A stretch of 5,938 bases of DNA. It comes from an uncultured Clostridia bacterium (lineage in GTDB: Bacteria > Bacillota > Clostridia > Oscillospirales > Ruminococcaceae). The stretch is taken from the NCBI GenBank assembly GCA_947177545.1, contig CAMWVF010000078.1, positions 1-5,938 on the forward strand. The letters are read 5' to 3'. Below are positions 1-5,876 of the stretch, piece by piece. The position numbers and the translations under genes are program-made. The notes below the pieces were generated by a model. It had not been told where the DNA came from. It saw only the letters and a list, made by a program, of their open reading frames with translations, and searched no databases. How positions within the stretch are numbered: position 1 is the first letter of the stretch; each line of letters begins with the position of its first letter.

Positions 1-232
1 TGTCAAAACCGATAATAGTCCCGCCCAGCCGCAGCATTGCCGCCTGAAAGGACATCTGCGTTCTTGTGGACGGTTCATAGAACAAGGTTGCCATGATTTT
101 CCCGCTGCAAGTCTGCGAATATTTTTCGGGACTTTCCGCAATTTTTTTACCGAGGGCAACAATCTTGTTCCACCACTCCACGGGCATATCGTTCAAGTCA
201 ATAAGATTGGTAAATTTTGAGACCGTATCCAT
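1..232 (-). CDS. pyrB: Aspartate carbamoyltransferase catalytic chain, N-terminal part (cut by window edge)
   Basis: This enzyme condenses carbamoyl phosphate with aspartate to give N-carbamoylaspartate, the committed step of pyrimidine synthesis, in the cytoplasm. The sequence shows 77 codons running off the left edge, about a quarter of the usual length of roughly 300 residues. Residues 51-58 read FYEPSTRT, the carbamoyl-phosphate-binding signature of the aspartate/ornithine carbamoyltransferase superfamily. It is followed by [12 protein letters not shown] (60-71) and IIGFD, which fit the aspartate enzyme better than ornithine carbamoyltransferase. The N-terminal stretch with [12 protein letters not shown] is a plausible first helix. 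The ATG start is supported by an AAAGGCGG ribosome binding site (240-247) with 7 nt between the two, and by a sigma-A promoter just upstream. The gene is transcribed divergently from the sigma factor gene. The active-site residues of the C-terminal half and any pyrI partner lie outside the window. Family assignment is secure; the aspartate versus other carbamoyltransferase choice is very likely but rests on the N-terminus only. Confidence 0.93.
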   Translation of the reverse strand, partial: MDTVSKFTNLIDLNDMPVEWWNKIVALGKKIAESPEKYSQTCSGKIMATLFYEPSTRTQMSFQAAMLRLGGTIIGFD

Positions 233-263
233 ATAAAAGCCGCCTTTACATATTTATCGTCTA

Positions 264-292
264 ATTATATCAGATTTTGCAGAATTTTTCAA
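264..292 (-). promoter_or_regulatory. Sigma-A promoter of pyrB (TTGAAA, 17 nt, TATAAT)
   Basis: Read on the minus strand, TTGAAA (287-292) is followed after exactly 17 nt by TATAAT (264-269). A TG one base before the -10 box (TGATATAAT) makes it an extended -10. Transcription should begin near 257, leaving a leader of only about 25 nt before the pyrB ATG at 232. That is too short for a PyrR-type attenuator or a riboswitch. The element matches the housekeeping consensus very closely; no transcript data are available here. Confidence 0.85.
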
Positions 293-330
293 TACCTTGA
301 CGAAAAACTTTGCAGATTTTTTTGTGTAAG

Positions 331-357
331 TGTAACCTTCTTTAAATTTGCAGCGTC
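331..357 (+). promoter_or_regulatory. ECF-type promoter of the sigma factor operon (TGTAAC, 17 nt, CGTC)
   Basis: TGTAAC (331-336) is followed by 17 nt and then CGTC (354-357, within CGTCTAT). This resembles the TGAAAC / CGTC architecture of many Gram-positive ECF sigma-factor promoters and lacks a housekeeping -10 at the right distance. Transcription would start around 363-366, giving a leader of about 20 nt before the ATG at 387. Because ECF sigma factors commonly transcribe their own operon, this is inferred to be an autoregulated promoter. The motif is seen in the sequence; recognition by this particular sigma factor is inference. Confidence 0.75.
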
Positions 358-367
358 TATAAGAGTG

Positions 368-375
368 AAAGGAGG
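368..375 (+). promoter_or_regulatory. Strong ribosome binding site of the sigma factor gene
   Basis: AAAGGAGG lies 11 nt upstream of the ATG at 387 and is a near-perfect complement of the 16S rRNA 3' end. It fixes the start of the sigma factor gene and suggests efficient translation once the message is made. Confidence 0.85.
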
Positions 376-386
376 AGATACGGCAA

Positions 387-932
387 ATGCAAGACAAAGA
401 AGCAGTCCGCCTGCTGAAAAGCGGAGAGGTCAAGTGGCTTGAATGTCTTATGGACAAATACGCAGCTTATGTGAGCACGATAATCCGCCGAATAGTTCTG
501 CCCGATCTGTCGGAAAGCGATGTTGAGGAGATTTCCGCAGACGTTTTCACGGCAATTTGGCGCAAACCCGATTCTGTCACCGACAAGAATATAAAGTCCT
601 ATCTTGCGGCGGCTGCTCGGAACAAGGCTTTGAGCCGAATGCGTACCGTAAAGCCATGGCAGCCGTTAGAGGACGAATTTATCACCGCCGAGGGCGACAT
701 TGAAAACGAAGCGGACAAGCGGCTTCTTGCGGAGGCGCTCGCCGCAGCTTTGGAGCAGCTTGAAAGCTCAGACAGAGAAATTCTTGTGGGGACGTACTAC
801 TACTGCCGCAGCATTAAGGAAACGGCTGAAAAGTTTGGCATTACACAGGAGGCGGCAAAAACGCGACTTTTTCGTGCGCGGGTGCGCCTTAAGAAAATAC
901 TTACGGAAAGAGGTATAGTTTATGAAGATTGA
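387..932 (+). CDS. ECF-type RNA polymerase sigma factor (sigma-70 family)
   Basis: This 181-residue protein has the two-domain layout and size of extracytoplasmic-function sigma factors, which direct RNA polymerase to a small stress or signal regulon. Region 2 spans about residues 18-86: a first helix (VKWLECLMDKYAAYVS), then the acidic stretch DVEEISADVFTAIWRK (45-60) and the helix SYLAAAARNKALSRMR (71-86), which contact the polymerase clamp and the -10 element. An acidic linker (92-112) leads to region 4 at about 113-173. Its helix-turn-helix, SIKETAEKFGITQEAAKTR (142-160), would read the -35 element, followed by LFRARVRLKKIL. Region 3 and region 1.1 are absent, as expected for the group. 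The gene is preceded by an ECF-like promoter and a strong ribosome binding site, and its last 11 bases overlap the start of the membrane protein gene, implying translational coupling with its likely anti-sigma factor. Family is certain; the subgroup and signal are not determined. Confidence 0.95.
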   Translation: MQDKEAVRLLKSGEVKWLECLMDKYAAYVSTIIRRIVLPDLSESDVEEISADVFTAIWRKPDSVTDKNIKSYLAAAARNKALSRMRTVKPWQPLEDEFITAEGDIENEADKRLLAEALAAALEQLESSDREILVGTYYYCRSIKETAEKFGITQEAAKTRLFRARVRLKKILTERGIVYED

Positions 933-2010
933 TTTTTACGATTTGTTTTCTCTGCACACTCCCGAAAATTTCCCCGAAGTTGGTGGAGAGAATTACACTG
1001 CGGCGTTAAAAAGCAAGGTAATGGAGAATGTTCACGCAAATAAGAGCAAGCCCCTAAGAATTAACAGGATAGGCAAAGCGGTTATTGCGGCAGCAGCGGC
1101 AGTGGTGGTTTTGGTAACGGGTACAATTGCGGCATCCGCACTTGGGCTTATTGACCTTGAAAAGATTTTCGGGGGAATGTTTAAAAGCGGTACGGAACAT
1201 CTTGCGAATATCACGGCAGTACCGCAAAACGTTACCACAACAGGTGACGACAGACTTTCTTTCAGAGTTCTCGGCATAGCGGGTACAGAAACCGATTTTG
1301 TCGGCTCGATTGAAATAAAGCGCAACGATGGAGGCGTTTTCCCTACATCTACAGTAGTGGAAAGCAAACGTGGTTTTGACGGAGAGACTTTCCCGGTATA
1401 TGTCAACGATGGTTTGCTCAATATTATTGATGAAACTACTGCCATTTATAATTTTAAAGCAGAAATTAATGGCGTTTCAGACGAAACTGAAAGCATTATA
1501 GGCAGGACATATACGATTGATATTTCCCGTCTCTTTGATTATTCGGAGATTGTAAATATTACAGACAAGTACGATGTATATATTGACAATGAAGAGGATT
1601 CGGCTTATTATAACTGGCTTTTGGATAATAAAACTGTCGTACTTGACGGCGGCTGGACAATTTCTTTCCCGATTGAATACATTCCCGATTACCGCAGAGT
1701 AAACGTAAACGAACAGCTTTCGGGTTACGGCATAAGTTCGTCCGTAATAACCGAGGTAGGATATTCGGCAATGTCGCTTGATTTTTATCTTGAAGATGTT
1801 TATGGGCAGTTATCTGTACGACCCAATGACAGATATGACGTTTCTGTAAAGCTTGCAGACGGCAAAAAAGTTACTGCTTTTATGTCCTCTGGAAACTTTT
1901 ATATTGAGGGCGGAAACCAAGGTTTACTGAATTATTACTTTGAAGAACCGATAGACATTGACAGCATTGAAAGCATTACAATAGGAGACATAGTTATTCC
2001 CGTAAAATAA
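922..2010 (+). CDS. Probable membrane-bound anti-sigma factor / sensor (DUF4179-like)
   Basis: This 362-residue protein has a cytoplasmic N-terminus of about 50 residues, one transmembrane helix at about 53-74 (AVIAAAAAVVVLVTGTIAAS) and a large extracytoplasmic domain (about 75-362). The basic stretch KSKPLRINRIGK before the helix supports an inside N-terminus. The outside part looks beta-rich and two-part. It has an N-terminal segment (about 98-135, QNVTTTGDDRLSFRVLGI) like those following the helix in DUF4179 proteins, and a C-terminal segment containing GGWTISFPIEY (243-253) and ending in IESITIGDIVIP (349-360). I see no cysteine at all and no HxxxCxxC zinc motif in the cytoplasmic part, so it is not a classical zinc-binding anti-sigma factor. 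The start overlaps the sigma gene by 11 bp, with AAAGAGG (907-913) 8 nt upstream of the ATG. Its role as regulator of the adjacent sigma factor is inferred from position and topology; the DUF4179 assignment is from resemblance only. The second half is visibly more AT-rich than the sigma gene. Confidence 0.8.
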   Translation: MKIDFYDLFSLHTPENFPEVGGENYTAALKSKVMENVHANKSKPLRINRIGKAVIAAAAAVVVLVTGTIAASALGLIDLEKIFGGMFKSGTEHLANITAVPQNVTTTGDDRLSFRVLGIAGTETDFVGSIEIKRNDGGVFPTSTVVESKRGFDGETFPVYVNDGLLNIIDETTAIYNFKAEINGVSDETESIIGRTYTIDISRLFDYSEIVNITDKYDVYIDNEEDSAYYNWLLDNKTVVLDGGWTISFPIEYIPDYRRVNVNEQLSGYGISSSVITEVGYSAMSLDFYLEDVYGQLSVRPNDRYDVSVKLADGKKVTAFMSSGNFYIEGGNQGLLNYYFEEPIDIDSIESITIGDIVIPVK

Positions 2011-2011
2011 C

Positions 2012-2058
2012 AAAAAGGCATTGCTAAGAACCAACTCTTAGCAGTGCCTTAATTTTTT
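2012..2058. terminator. Intrinsic terminator shared by convergent units
   Basis: AAGGCA (2015-2020) pairs with TGCCTT (2045-2050), and TGCTAAGA (2022-2029) pairs with TCTTAGCA (2036-2043). The one intervening position (T2021 with G2044) gives a 15-bp stem and a 6-nt loop. On the plus strand it lies directly after the anti-sigma stop codon and is followed by AA and six T (2053-2058). On the minus strand it lies 9 nt beyond the degV-family stop codon and is followed by a run of five T, partly within the stem. The odd pair is a U-G wobble in the plus transcript but an A-C mismatch in the minus transcript, so it is better formed for the sigma operon. Confidence 0.9.
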
Positions 2059-2059
2059 A

Positions 2060-2926
2060 TCAGTCTTTACCCTTAAAAAACGCCCCCACAAGGTCGGGAC
2101 CGGCATTAGCTGCAATTACGCCGCCTATTCTGAAAGACATCTCCGGCGGGTAGCCAAGCTTTTTGGTAAGTTCCTTTGTAAGCTCCTTTTCCTGCTCATC
2201 GTTGTCGGCATACACAAGACAATAGGGCGTTTGGGGAATTATCCTGTTTGCGGTTATCTCAACGATTTTCGGGATAACAGCTTTGTCGCCACGCACCTTT
2301 GCGTCCGTTGTGGAAATGCCCTTTTTTATCTGTATTACGGGACGAAGCCCCATAAGCTCGCCAACGAAAGCGGCGGCAGTGCTGACACGTCCCGAACGCT
2401 TTACAAATTCAAGAGTGTAGCAGCCGAAGTGTACCTCGGCGTTTGCAAGCCAGTCCTGCATATAGGCAACGACTTCCTCTGCGGTTGCGCCCTTTTCTAT
2501 CTTTTCGGCAGACCTGATAAGCGGGTAGCCGTACACTCCTGTGTAGTTCCCCGAATCAATAATATGAAGACTAAACTTGCCCTTTGCCTCTGGATTTGCC
2601 TCATAGAAATTGTCAACTGCCATAACAGCATTGCTGTAGGTTGCTGAACCGAGAGAGGCGATAGCCACATAAATAAGGTCATCGTAGCCCTGCTCAAAAT
2701 ATTCCTTGTACAGCTCTTCAAACTCAAAAGCAGTTATCTGCGCATGGGTAGGGAAGTCCTTTGATTCTTTAAGCATTTTGTAGTATTCCAGATTGTCATA
2801 GTCCCTGTCATAGAAAGCTTTCTCTCCTAAAGTGATAGGGAAACGAAGTATACGTATGTCATACTTTTTTTCAAGTTCCTCCGGAATATCCGAAGCCGAG
2901 TCGGTCATAAGCTTGATCTTGCTCAT
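2060..2926 (-). CDS. DegV family fatty-acid-binding protein
   Basis: DegV/FakB proteins bind a fatty acid in a cleft between two domains. The best known members present it to the kinase FakA for phosphorylation and entry into phospholipid synthesis. In this 288-residue protein the family landmarks appear in order: the N-terminal TDSASDIP (8-15), the loop PTHAQIT (59-65) where many members have PTTSQPS, IASLGSATYSNA (89-100) matching the SGTYQSA loop, LEFVKRSGRVS (172-182), and a C-terminal IGGVIAANAGPDLVGAFF (267-284). Length is typical. Several usual ligand-loop residues are changed (TSQ to HAQ, SGTY to SATY), and the C-terminal segment has Asn where many members have His. This points to a distinct subfamily, so the ligand should not be assumed. 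The chosen ATG at 2926 has AAAGGA 10 nt upstream; an in-frame TTG at 2935 sits only 1 nt from that site and is unlikely. It is the last gene of the minus-strand operon, 39 nt after trmL. No fakA gene is visible here. Confidence 0.93.
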   Translation of the reverse strand: MSKIKLMTDSASDIPEELEKKYDIRILRFPITLGEKAFYDRDYDNLEYYKMLKESKDFPTHAQITAFEFEELYKEYFEQGYDDLIYVAIASLGSATYSNAVMAVDNFYEANPEAKGKFSLHIIDSGNYTGVYGYPLIRSAEKIEKGATAEEVVAYMQDWLANAEVHFGCYTLEFVKRSGRVSTAAAFVGELMGLRPVIQIKKGISTTDAKVRGDKAVIPKIVEITANRIIPQTPYCLVYADNDEQEKELTKELTKKLGYPPEMSFRIGGVIAANAGPDLVGAFFKGKD

Positions 2927-2936
2927 ATTTTTCAAA

Positions 2937-2942
2937 TCCTTT
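2937..2942 (-). promoter_or_regulatory. Ribosome binding site deciding the DegV start
   Basis: AAAGGA on the minus strand is 10 nt from the ATG at 2926 but only 1 nt from the alternative TTG at 2935. It therefore selects the ATG and removes three residues from the longest frame. Confidence 0.8.
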
Positions 2943-2965
2943 CAGTTTAAATTATCAGTAATTTA

Positions 2966-3457
2966 TTACCAATTATATTTAGTAAGTTTTCCCTCCGCCG
3001 CAAGGTCTGGGAATTCCCATTGCCTAAGCGCTTCATAAACAGCGATAGCCACAGAATTGGAAAGATTAAGACTTCTTAGACGTGGACGCATTGGTATCCT
3101 TAAACAGGCATCCGGGTTTTCCACAAGCAGCGATTCGGGAAGCCCTGCGTCCTCCCGTCCGAAGATAAGATAGCAGTTGTCTGGAAAAGAAACGTCGCTG
3201 TATGTATTTTTCCCCTTAGTGGTAAAATAATAGAAACTCCCTGAATTTTTCGAGAAAAAATCCTCCAAACAGTCATAGTAGGTAATGTCAAGCTCATTCC
3301 AGTAGTCCAGTCCCGCGCGTTTAAGGTTCTTGTCCGTAACTTCAAAGCCCAATGGTCTGACAAGGTGCAGTCTTGCTCCCGTAACCGCGCAGGTTCGGGA
3401 AATATTTCCAGTATTTTGTGGTATCTGCGGTTCAACAAGTACAATATTAAGGTTCAT
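2966..3457 (-). CDS. trmL: tRNA (cytidine(34)-2'-O)-methyltransferase TrmL
   Basis: TrmL is a small cytoplasmic SPOUT-class methyltransferase that uses S-adenosylmethionine to methylate the ribose 2'-OH of the wobble nucleotide (C34, or cmnm5U34) of leucine tRNAs. This 163-residue protein is close to the usual family length and carries its signatures. These are EPQIPQNTGNISRTC (9-23), LIFGREDAGLPE (97-108) with the GREdaGLP cofactor loop, and RSLNLSNSVAIAVYEALRQ (128-146), which forms the trefoil-knot SAM site and the dimer interface. Asn15, Arg101, Glu102 and the SLNLSNS loop are all present, so the enzyme looks active. The start is set at the ATG at 3457, which has GAGGTG 7 nt upstream. A GTG at 3472 would extend it by five residues (RCSA) but would overlap the preceding gene's stop codon and lacks a ribosome binding site. 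The gene follows the kinase gene by 11 nt, its ribosome binding site overlapping that gene's stop codon, which suggests coupled translation. Confidence 0.95.
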   Translation of the reverse strand: MNLNIVLVEPQIPQNTGNISRTCAVTGARLHLVRPLGFEVTDKNLKRAGLDYWNELDITYYDCLEDFFSKNSGSFYYFTTKGKNTYSDVSFPDNCYLIFGREDAGLPESLLVENPDACLRIPMRPRLRSLNLSNSVAIAVYEALRQWEFPDLAAEGKLTKYNW

Positions 3458-3464
3458 AGCACTA

Positions 3465-3470
3465 CACCTC
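3465..3470 (-). promoter_or_regulatory. Ribosome binding site of trmL overlapping the upstream stop codon
   Basis: GAGGTG on the minus strand shares bases with the TGA stop (3469-3471) of the kinase gene and lies 7 nt from the trmL ATG at 3457. This arrangement decides the start in favour of the ATG and favours translational coupling. Confidence 0.75.
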
Positions 3471-4329
3471 ACATCTGCTCATAGTCGCAAAGAGTGGGGT
3501 TTGTTATCAGAAAATCAAGACAGCTTTCTAACATAATGCCCTCCCGCGAGTCAGTGGAGTAACTGTATGTGGTCTTTATAGCGCGTTCAAGAAATGCTGT
3601 TGCCCTGTTCATGGCAATAGGCAGACTGTCCCCACGCAGTATCGAACCCGTCAGTACCGATGCAAAAACGTCTCCCGTACCGGGGTAATGGGCGTTTATC
3701 AGATTGTAGGGTATACGCCAGAACTTGCTGTGATCTCGGTCGTAACCCACATTGTAAGTCCTGCCGTCTGAAAAAACGCTTGTGATAACTACAATTTTGG
3801 GACCCAGCTCCGAAAGCCTAACAAGATAGCTTTTTATCTTCTGCATGGCAGTATTTGGCTGGAGAGGGTTTTCACCTAAAAGCATAGCCGCTTCGGTTAT
3901 GTTCGGTGTGATAATATCCGCAATAGCCGCAAGTTCTCCCATTCGTGAGCAAAGCTCGGCGGAGCAGGTCTTGTAAGGCTTGCCGTTGTCCGCCATAACA
4001 GGGTCAACGACCTTTAAAGCGTTATTGTAGTACTCAAAAAATTCAAGACAGTGATCAATCTGCTCCGTTGAAGCAAGAAAACCGCTGTATATGCAGTCGA
4101 ATTTGTAATCAAGCCGCTTGTAGTGTTCGAGAGCAGGGGAGATGTAGTCCGTCAGATCACGGAGAACAACGTCCCCGAAGCCCCCCGTATGAGTTGATAA
4201 AATTGCCGTTGGCACAGGGCAAACCTGAATACCCTGTGCCGACATTGTGGGCAGTATTACCGAAAGAGAACATCTTCCCACTCCGGATAAATCGTGAATT
4301 GCCGCAACCTTTGCGGTTCTGCTGTACAT
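3469..4329 (-). CDS. Pyridoxal/pyridoxamine kinase-type protein (ribokinase fold)
   Basis: This 286-residue cytoplasmic kinase belongs to the pyridoxal-kinase (PdxK/PdxY) branch of the ribokinase superfamily, which phosphorylates the 5'-hydroxyl of vitamin B6 vitamers in the salvage route to pyridoxal 5'-phosphate. Visible landmarks are AIHDLSGVGRCSL (10-22, substrate site), PTAILSTHTGGF (40-51), VVDPVMADNGKPY (107-119), IITPNITEAAMLLG (139-152) and HYPGTGDVFASVLTG (214-228). The GTGD anion hole and catalytic base fall at Asp220. The STHTGG and DPVMAD motifs separate it from ordinary sugar kinases and place it near proteins annotated as pyridoxamine kinase. Length is normal and no key residue appears missing. 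ATG start at 4329 with AAAGGAAG (4338-4345) 8 nt upstream. It lies 26 nt after the DinB-like gene and 11 nt before trmL. Because ThiD-like enzymes share the fold, the precise vitamer used is not proven by sequence. Confidence 0.9.
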   Translation of the reverse strand: MYSRTAKVAAIHDLSGVGRCSLSVILPTMSAQGIQVCPVPTAILSTHTGGFGDVVLRDLTDYISPALEHYKRLDYKFDCIYSGFLASTEQIDHCLEFFEYYNNALKVVDPVMADNGKPYKTCSAELCSRMGELAAIADIITPNITEAAMLLGENPLQPNTAMQKIKSYLVRLSELGPKIVVITSVFSDGRTYNVGYDRDHSKFWRIPYNLINAHYPGTGDVFASVLTGSILRGDSLPIAMNRATAFLERAIKTTYSYSTDSREGIMLESCLDFLITNPTLCDYEQM

Positions 4330-4355
4330 ATTTTTATCTTCCTTTTCAGTTATGA

Positions 4356-4859
4356 TTATTCGTCGAAAAGCCCGTTTTTCAGTCTGTCAAAAGTGTCCGC
4401 TCCGCCAACAAATATGGGAAATTTCCCTGTTTTTTCAATTGTAAGACCGTTCAGCATACCGGTATGCATGGAAATATGCCTGGACTGACGAAGAACAAGC
4501 TCCAGACGAGTGTAGGGACAGTTTTCAGGATTTTCCGAGAGCATTTCGTCCGTAAGACTGTCAATATATTGTAAAGTTTTATTTTTTACAGTATAAAGAT
4601 ACTCCAAAAGCTGCTCGTCGCTTAATTCTATAGAGCATGGGTTATCGGGATTATCCATACCGTCCTCATGCCATTCGGGTTCAGAATAAACAAACGGGTT
4701 AAAAAACCATTTGTCCGCAGAATGAATTGTATGGTAGACATACCTCCATGCAGGAGAACCGCATACAAGAGCGTTTCGGTCGTAGGTCTTTATTGCCGTT
4801 TCAATGTTTATAAAATTCGGCACGACTTGTTTTTTTATTATGTCGCATAAAATTTTCAT
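4356..4859 (-). CDS. DinB/YfiT-like four-helix protein with putative metal-binding histidines
   Basis: This protein of 167 residues resembles the DinB/YfiT superfamily: small four-helix-bundle proteins that often bind a metal through three histidines and, in characterised members, act as thiol-dependent transferases or hydrolases. The sequence shows a helix with WRYVYHTIHSADKWFF (38-53), offering His43 and His46, and a later helix with LRQSRHISMHTGMLNG (123-138), offering His128 and His132 in an HxxxH arrangement. Together these match the usual pattern of one histidine near the second helix and an HxxxH pair in the last helix. The tail GKFPIFVGGADTFDRL (145-160) is not something I can assign. 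The function and substrate are unknown. The ATG at 4859 is chosen; AAAGGA (4871-4876) lies 11 nt upstream. An in-frame TTG at 4865, 5 nt from the same site, would add two residues and cannot be wholly excluded. It follows the antiporter gene by 20 nt. Confidence 0.75.
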   Translation of the reverse strand: MKILCDIIKKQVVPNFINIETAIKTYDRNALVCGSPAWRYVYHTIHSADKWFFNPFVYSEPEWHEDGMDNPDNPCSIELSDEQLLEYLYTVKNKTLQYIDSLTDEMLSENPENCPYTRLELVLRQSRHISMHTGMLNGLTIEKTGKFPIFVGGADTFDRLKNGLFDE

Positions 4860-4870
4860 TATCAATACAG

Positions 4871-4876
4871 TCCTTT
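4871..4876 (-). promoter_or_regulatory. Ribosome binding site of the DinB-like gene
   Basis: AAAGGA on the minus strand lies just downstream of the antiporter stop codon (4880-4882). It is 11 nt from the ATG at 4859 and 5 nt from a TTG at 4865, so it supports either start; the ATG is preferred because it is the stronger codon. Confidence 0.65.
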
Positions 4877-4879
4877 CTG

Positions 4880-5842
4880 TTAACGTATAATAGCGTAAGT
4901 CAAGTAACCTGCGTACATAAGAACAAGGACAATACCCTCGGGTCTGTTTACCTTTTTTTGAGTTACGCAGAAAGTATAGGTGAGAGCAGTTACTGCTGTA
5001 AGGACTACCAAATCAAAAAGGCTTTGTGCGTTGATGTTCATAGGTGTAATTGCAGCAGAAGCCGCCAGTACAAAAAGAATATTAAAAACATTTGACCCAA
5101 CAACGTTGCCTATTGCAATGTCGCTTTCACCTTTTCTTGCTGCAACAATGCTTGTAACAAGCTCGGGCAGGGAAGTTCCAACTGCCACAATGGTAAGTCC
5201 TACAAGGGTCTCGCTCATGCCGAAGCCGCGGGCGATGTCGCTTGCGCTGTCAACAACAAGCTGTCCGCCAATGATTATTCCAGCAAGACCGCCTATTGTA
5301 AAGATAATGCTCTTTACAATGCCGTATTTTGGTTTGTCATCTTCAAGAGCGGCGGCATTTTCTTTCCGTGAACGAAGAGCCGATGTAATTACCGAATAAA
5401 GGAAGATTGCCATGAGTATCAGCAGTAAAAACGCTTCATTCCGTGAAATAACGTTTGCAGTACTGCTGCCGAGAGCAACGTCAAATGAAATTATCAGAAA
5501 TGCTAGCGTTGCAAGAAACATAAATGGGAATTCCTTTTTGATTATCTGACTGTCTATCTTAACTGGTTTTATGGCTGCACTTACTCCAAGAACTACCAAA
5601 AGATTGAACATATTCGAGCCGATAACGTTTCCTACGGCAATGTCGTTGGAGCCTTTTATTCCCGCAATAATGCTGACAGCCGCCTCGGGAGCGCTTGTCC
5701 CGAAAGCAACTATCGTCAGTCCTATGACAATAGAGGGTATTTTAAGGAACTTTGCGATGCTTGAGCTTCCGTCAACAAAAAAGTCTGCGCCTTTGACGAG
5801 AAGAACAAATCCAACTAACAGCAGAATAAATGATATGACCAT
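4880..5842 (-). CDS. CaxA-family calcium/sodium antiporter
   Basis: This 320-residue inner-membrane protein belongs to the Ca2+/cation antiporter superfamily (YrbG/CaxA branch), which exchanges cytoplasmic Ca2+ for Na+ or H+. It is almost entirely hydrophobic, with about ten predicted membrane helices. A charged cytoplasmic-type loop near 157-173 (RSRKENAAALEDDKPKY) divides two homologous halves. Each half carries one alpha-repeat: GLTIVAFGTSAPE (41-53) with GNVIGSNMFN (71-80), and GLTIVAVGTSLPE (215-227) with GNVVGSNVFN (245-254). Glu53 and Glu227 are the expected cation ligands, and Asn77 and Asn251 occupy the second ligand positions. Both repeats are intact, so it should be functional; the counter-ion is not decided by sequence. 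The ATG at 5842 is chosen because AAAGGAAG (5850-5857) lies 7 nt upstream. The longest frame starts at a TTG at 5905 that falls inside the -35 box of the promoter. It is the first gene of the five-gene minus-strand run. Confidence 0.94.
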   Translation of the reverse strand: MVISFILLLVGFVLLVKGADFFVDGSSSIAKFLKIPSIVIGLTIVAFGTSAPEAAVSIIAGIKGSNDIAVGNVIGSNMFNLLVVLGVSAAIKPVKIDSQIIKKEFPFMFLATLAFLIISFDVALGSSTANVISRNEAFLLLILMAIFLYSVITSALRSRKENAAALEDDKPKYGIVKSIIFTIGGLAGIIIGGQLVVDSASDIARGFGMSETLVGLTIVAVGTSLPELVTSIVAARKGESDIAIGNVVGSNVFNILFVLAASAAITPMNINAQSLFDLVVLTAVTALTYTFCVTQKKVNRPEGIVLVLMYAGYLTYAIIR

Positions 5843-5849
5843 AGAATTA

Positions 5850-5857
5850 CTTCCTTT
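5850..5857 (-). promoter_or_regulatory. Ribosome binding site of the antiporter gene
   Basis: AAAGGAAG on the minus strand, 7 nt from the ATG at 5842, fixes the antiporter start and gives a protein of typical family length (320 residues). Confidence 0.85.
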
Positions 5858-5876
5858 ATAAAAAATACTTAGATAT

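Noticed and set aside
254..457. Minus-strand 67-codon open frame across the divergent promoter region
   Set aside because: It overlaps the sigma factor start, the ECF promoter and the pyrB promoter, has no family resemblance and is low-complexity in composition; a chance frame.
1968..1983. Repeated GCATT/AAAGCATT words near the end of the anti-sigma gene
   Set aside because: Explained by the repeated protein pattern DSIESITI and codon preference rather than a DNA repeat.
2625..2637. Palindrome ACAGCA-T-TGCTGT inside the DegV gene
   Set aside because: Six-base arms within coding sequence, encoding ordinary residues, with no partner site; consistent with chance.
2972..2977. TATAAT on the minus strand near the end of trmL as a possible degV promoter
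   Set aside because: There is no -35-like hexamer 16-18 nt upstream (the region is GC-rich coding sequence), and the match falls in the codons for the KYNW tail. A weak promoter is possible but not supported.
5040..5660. Two similar DNA stretches within the antiporter gene
   Set aside because: They are the two alpha-repeats of the Ca2+/cation antiporter fold, an ancient internal duplication common to the family, not a recent repeat.
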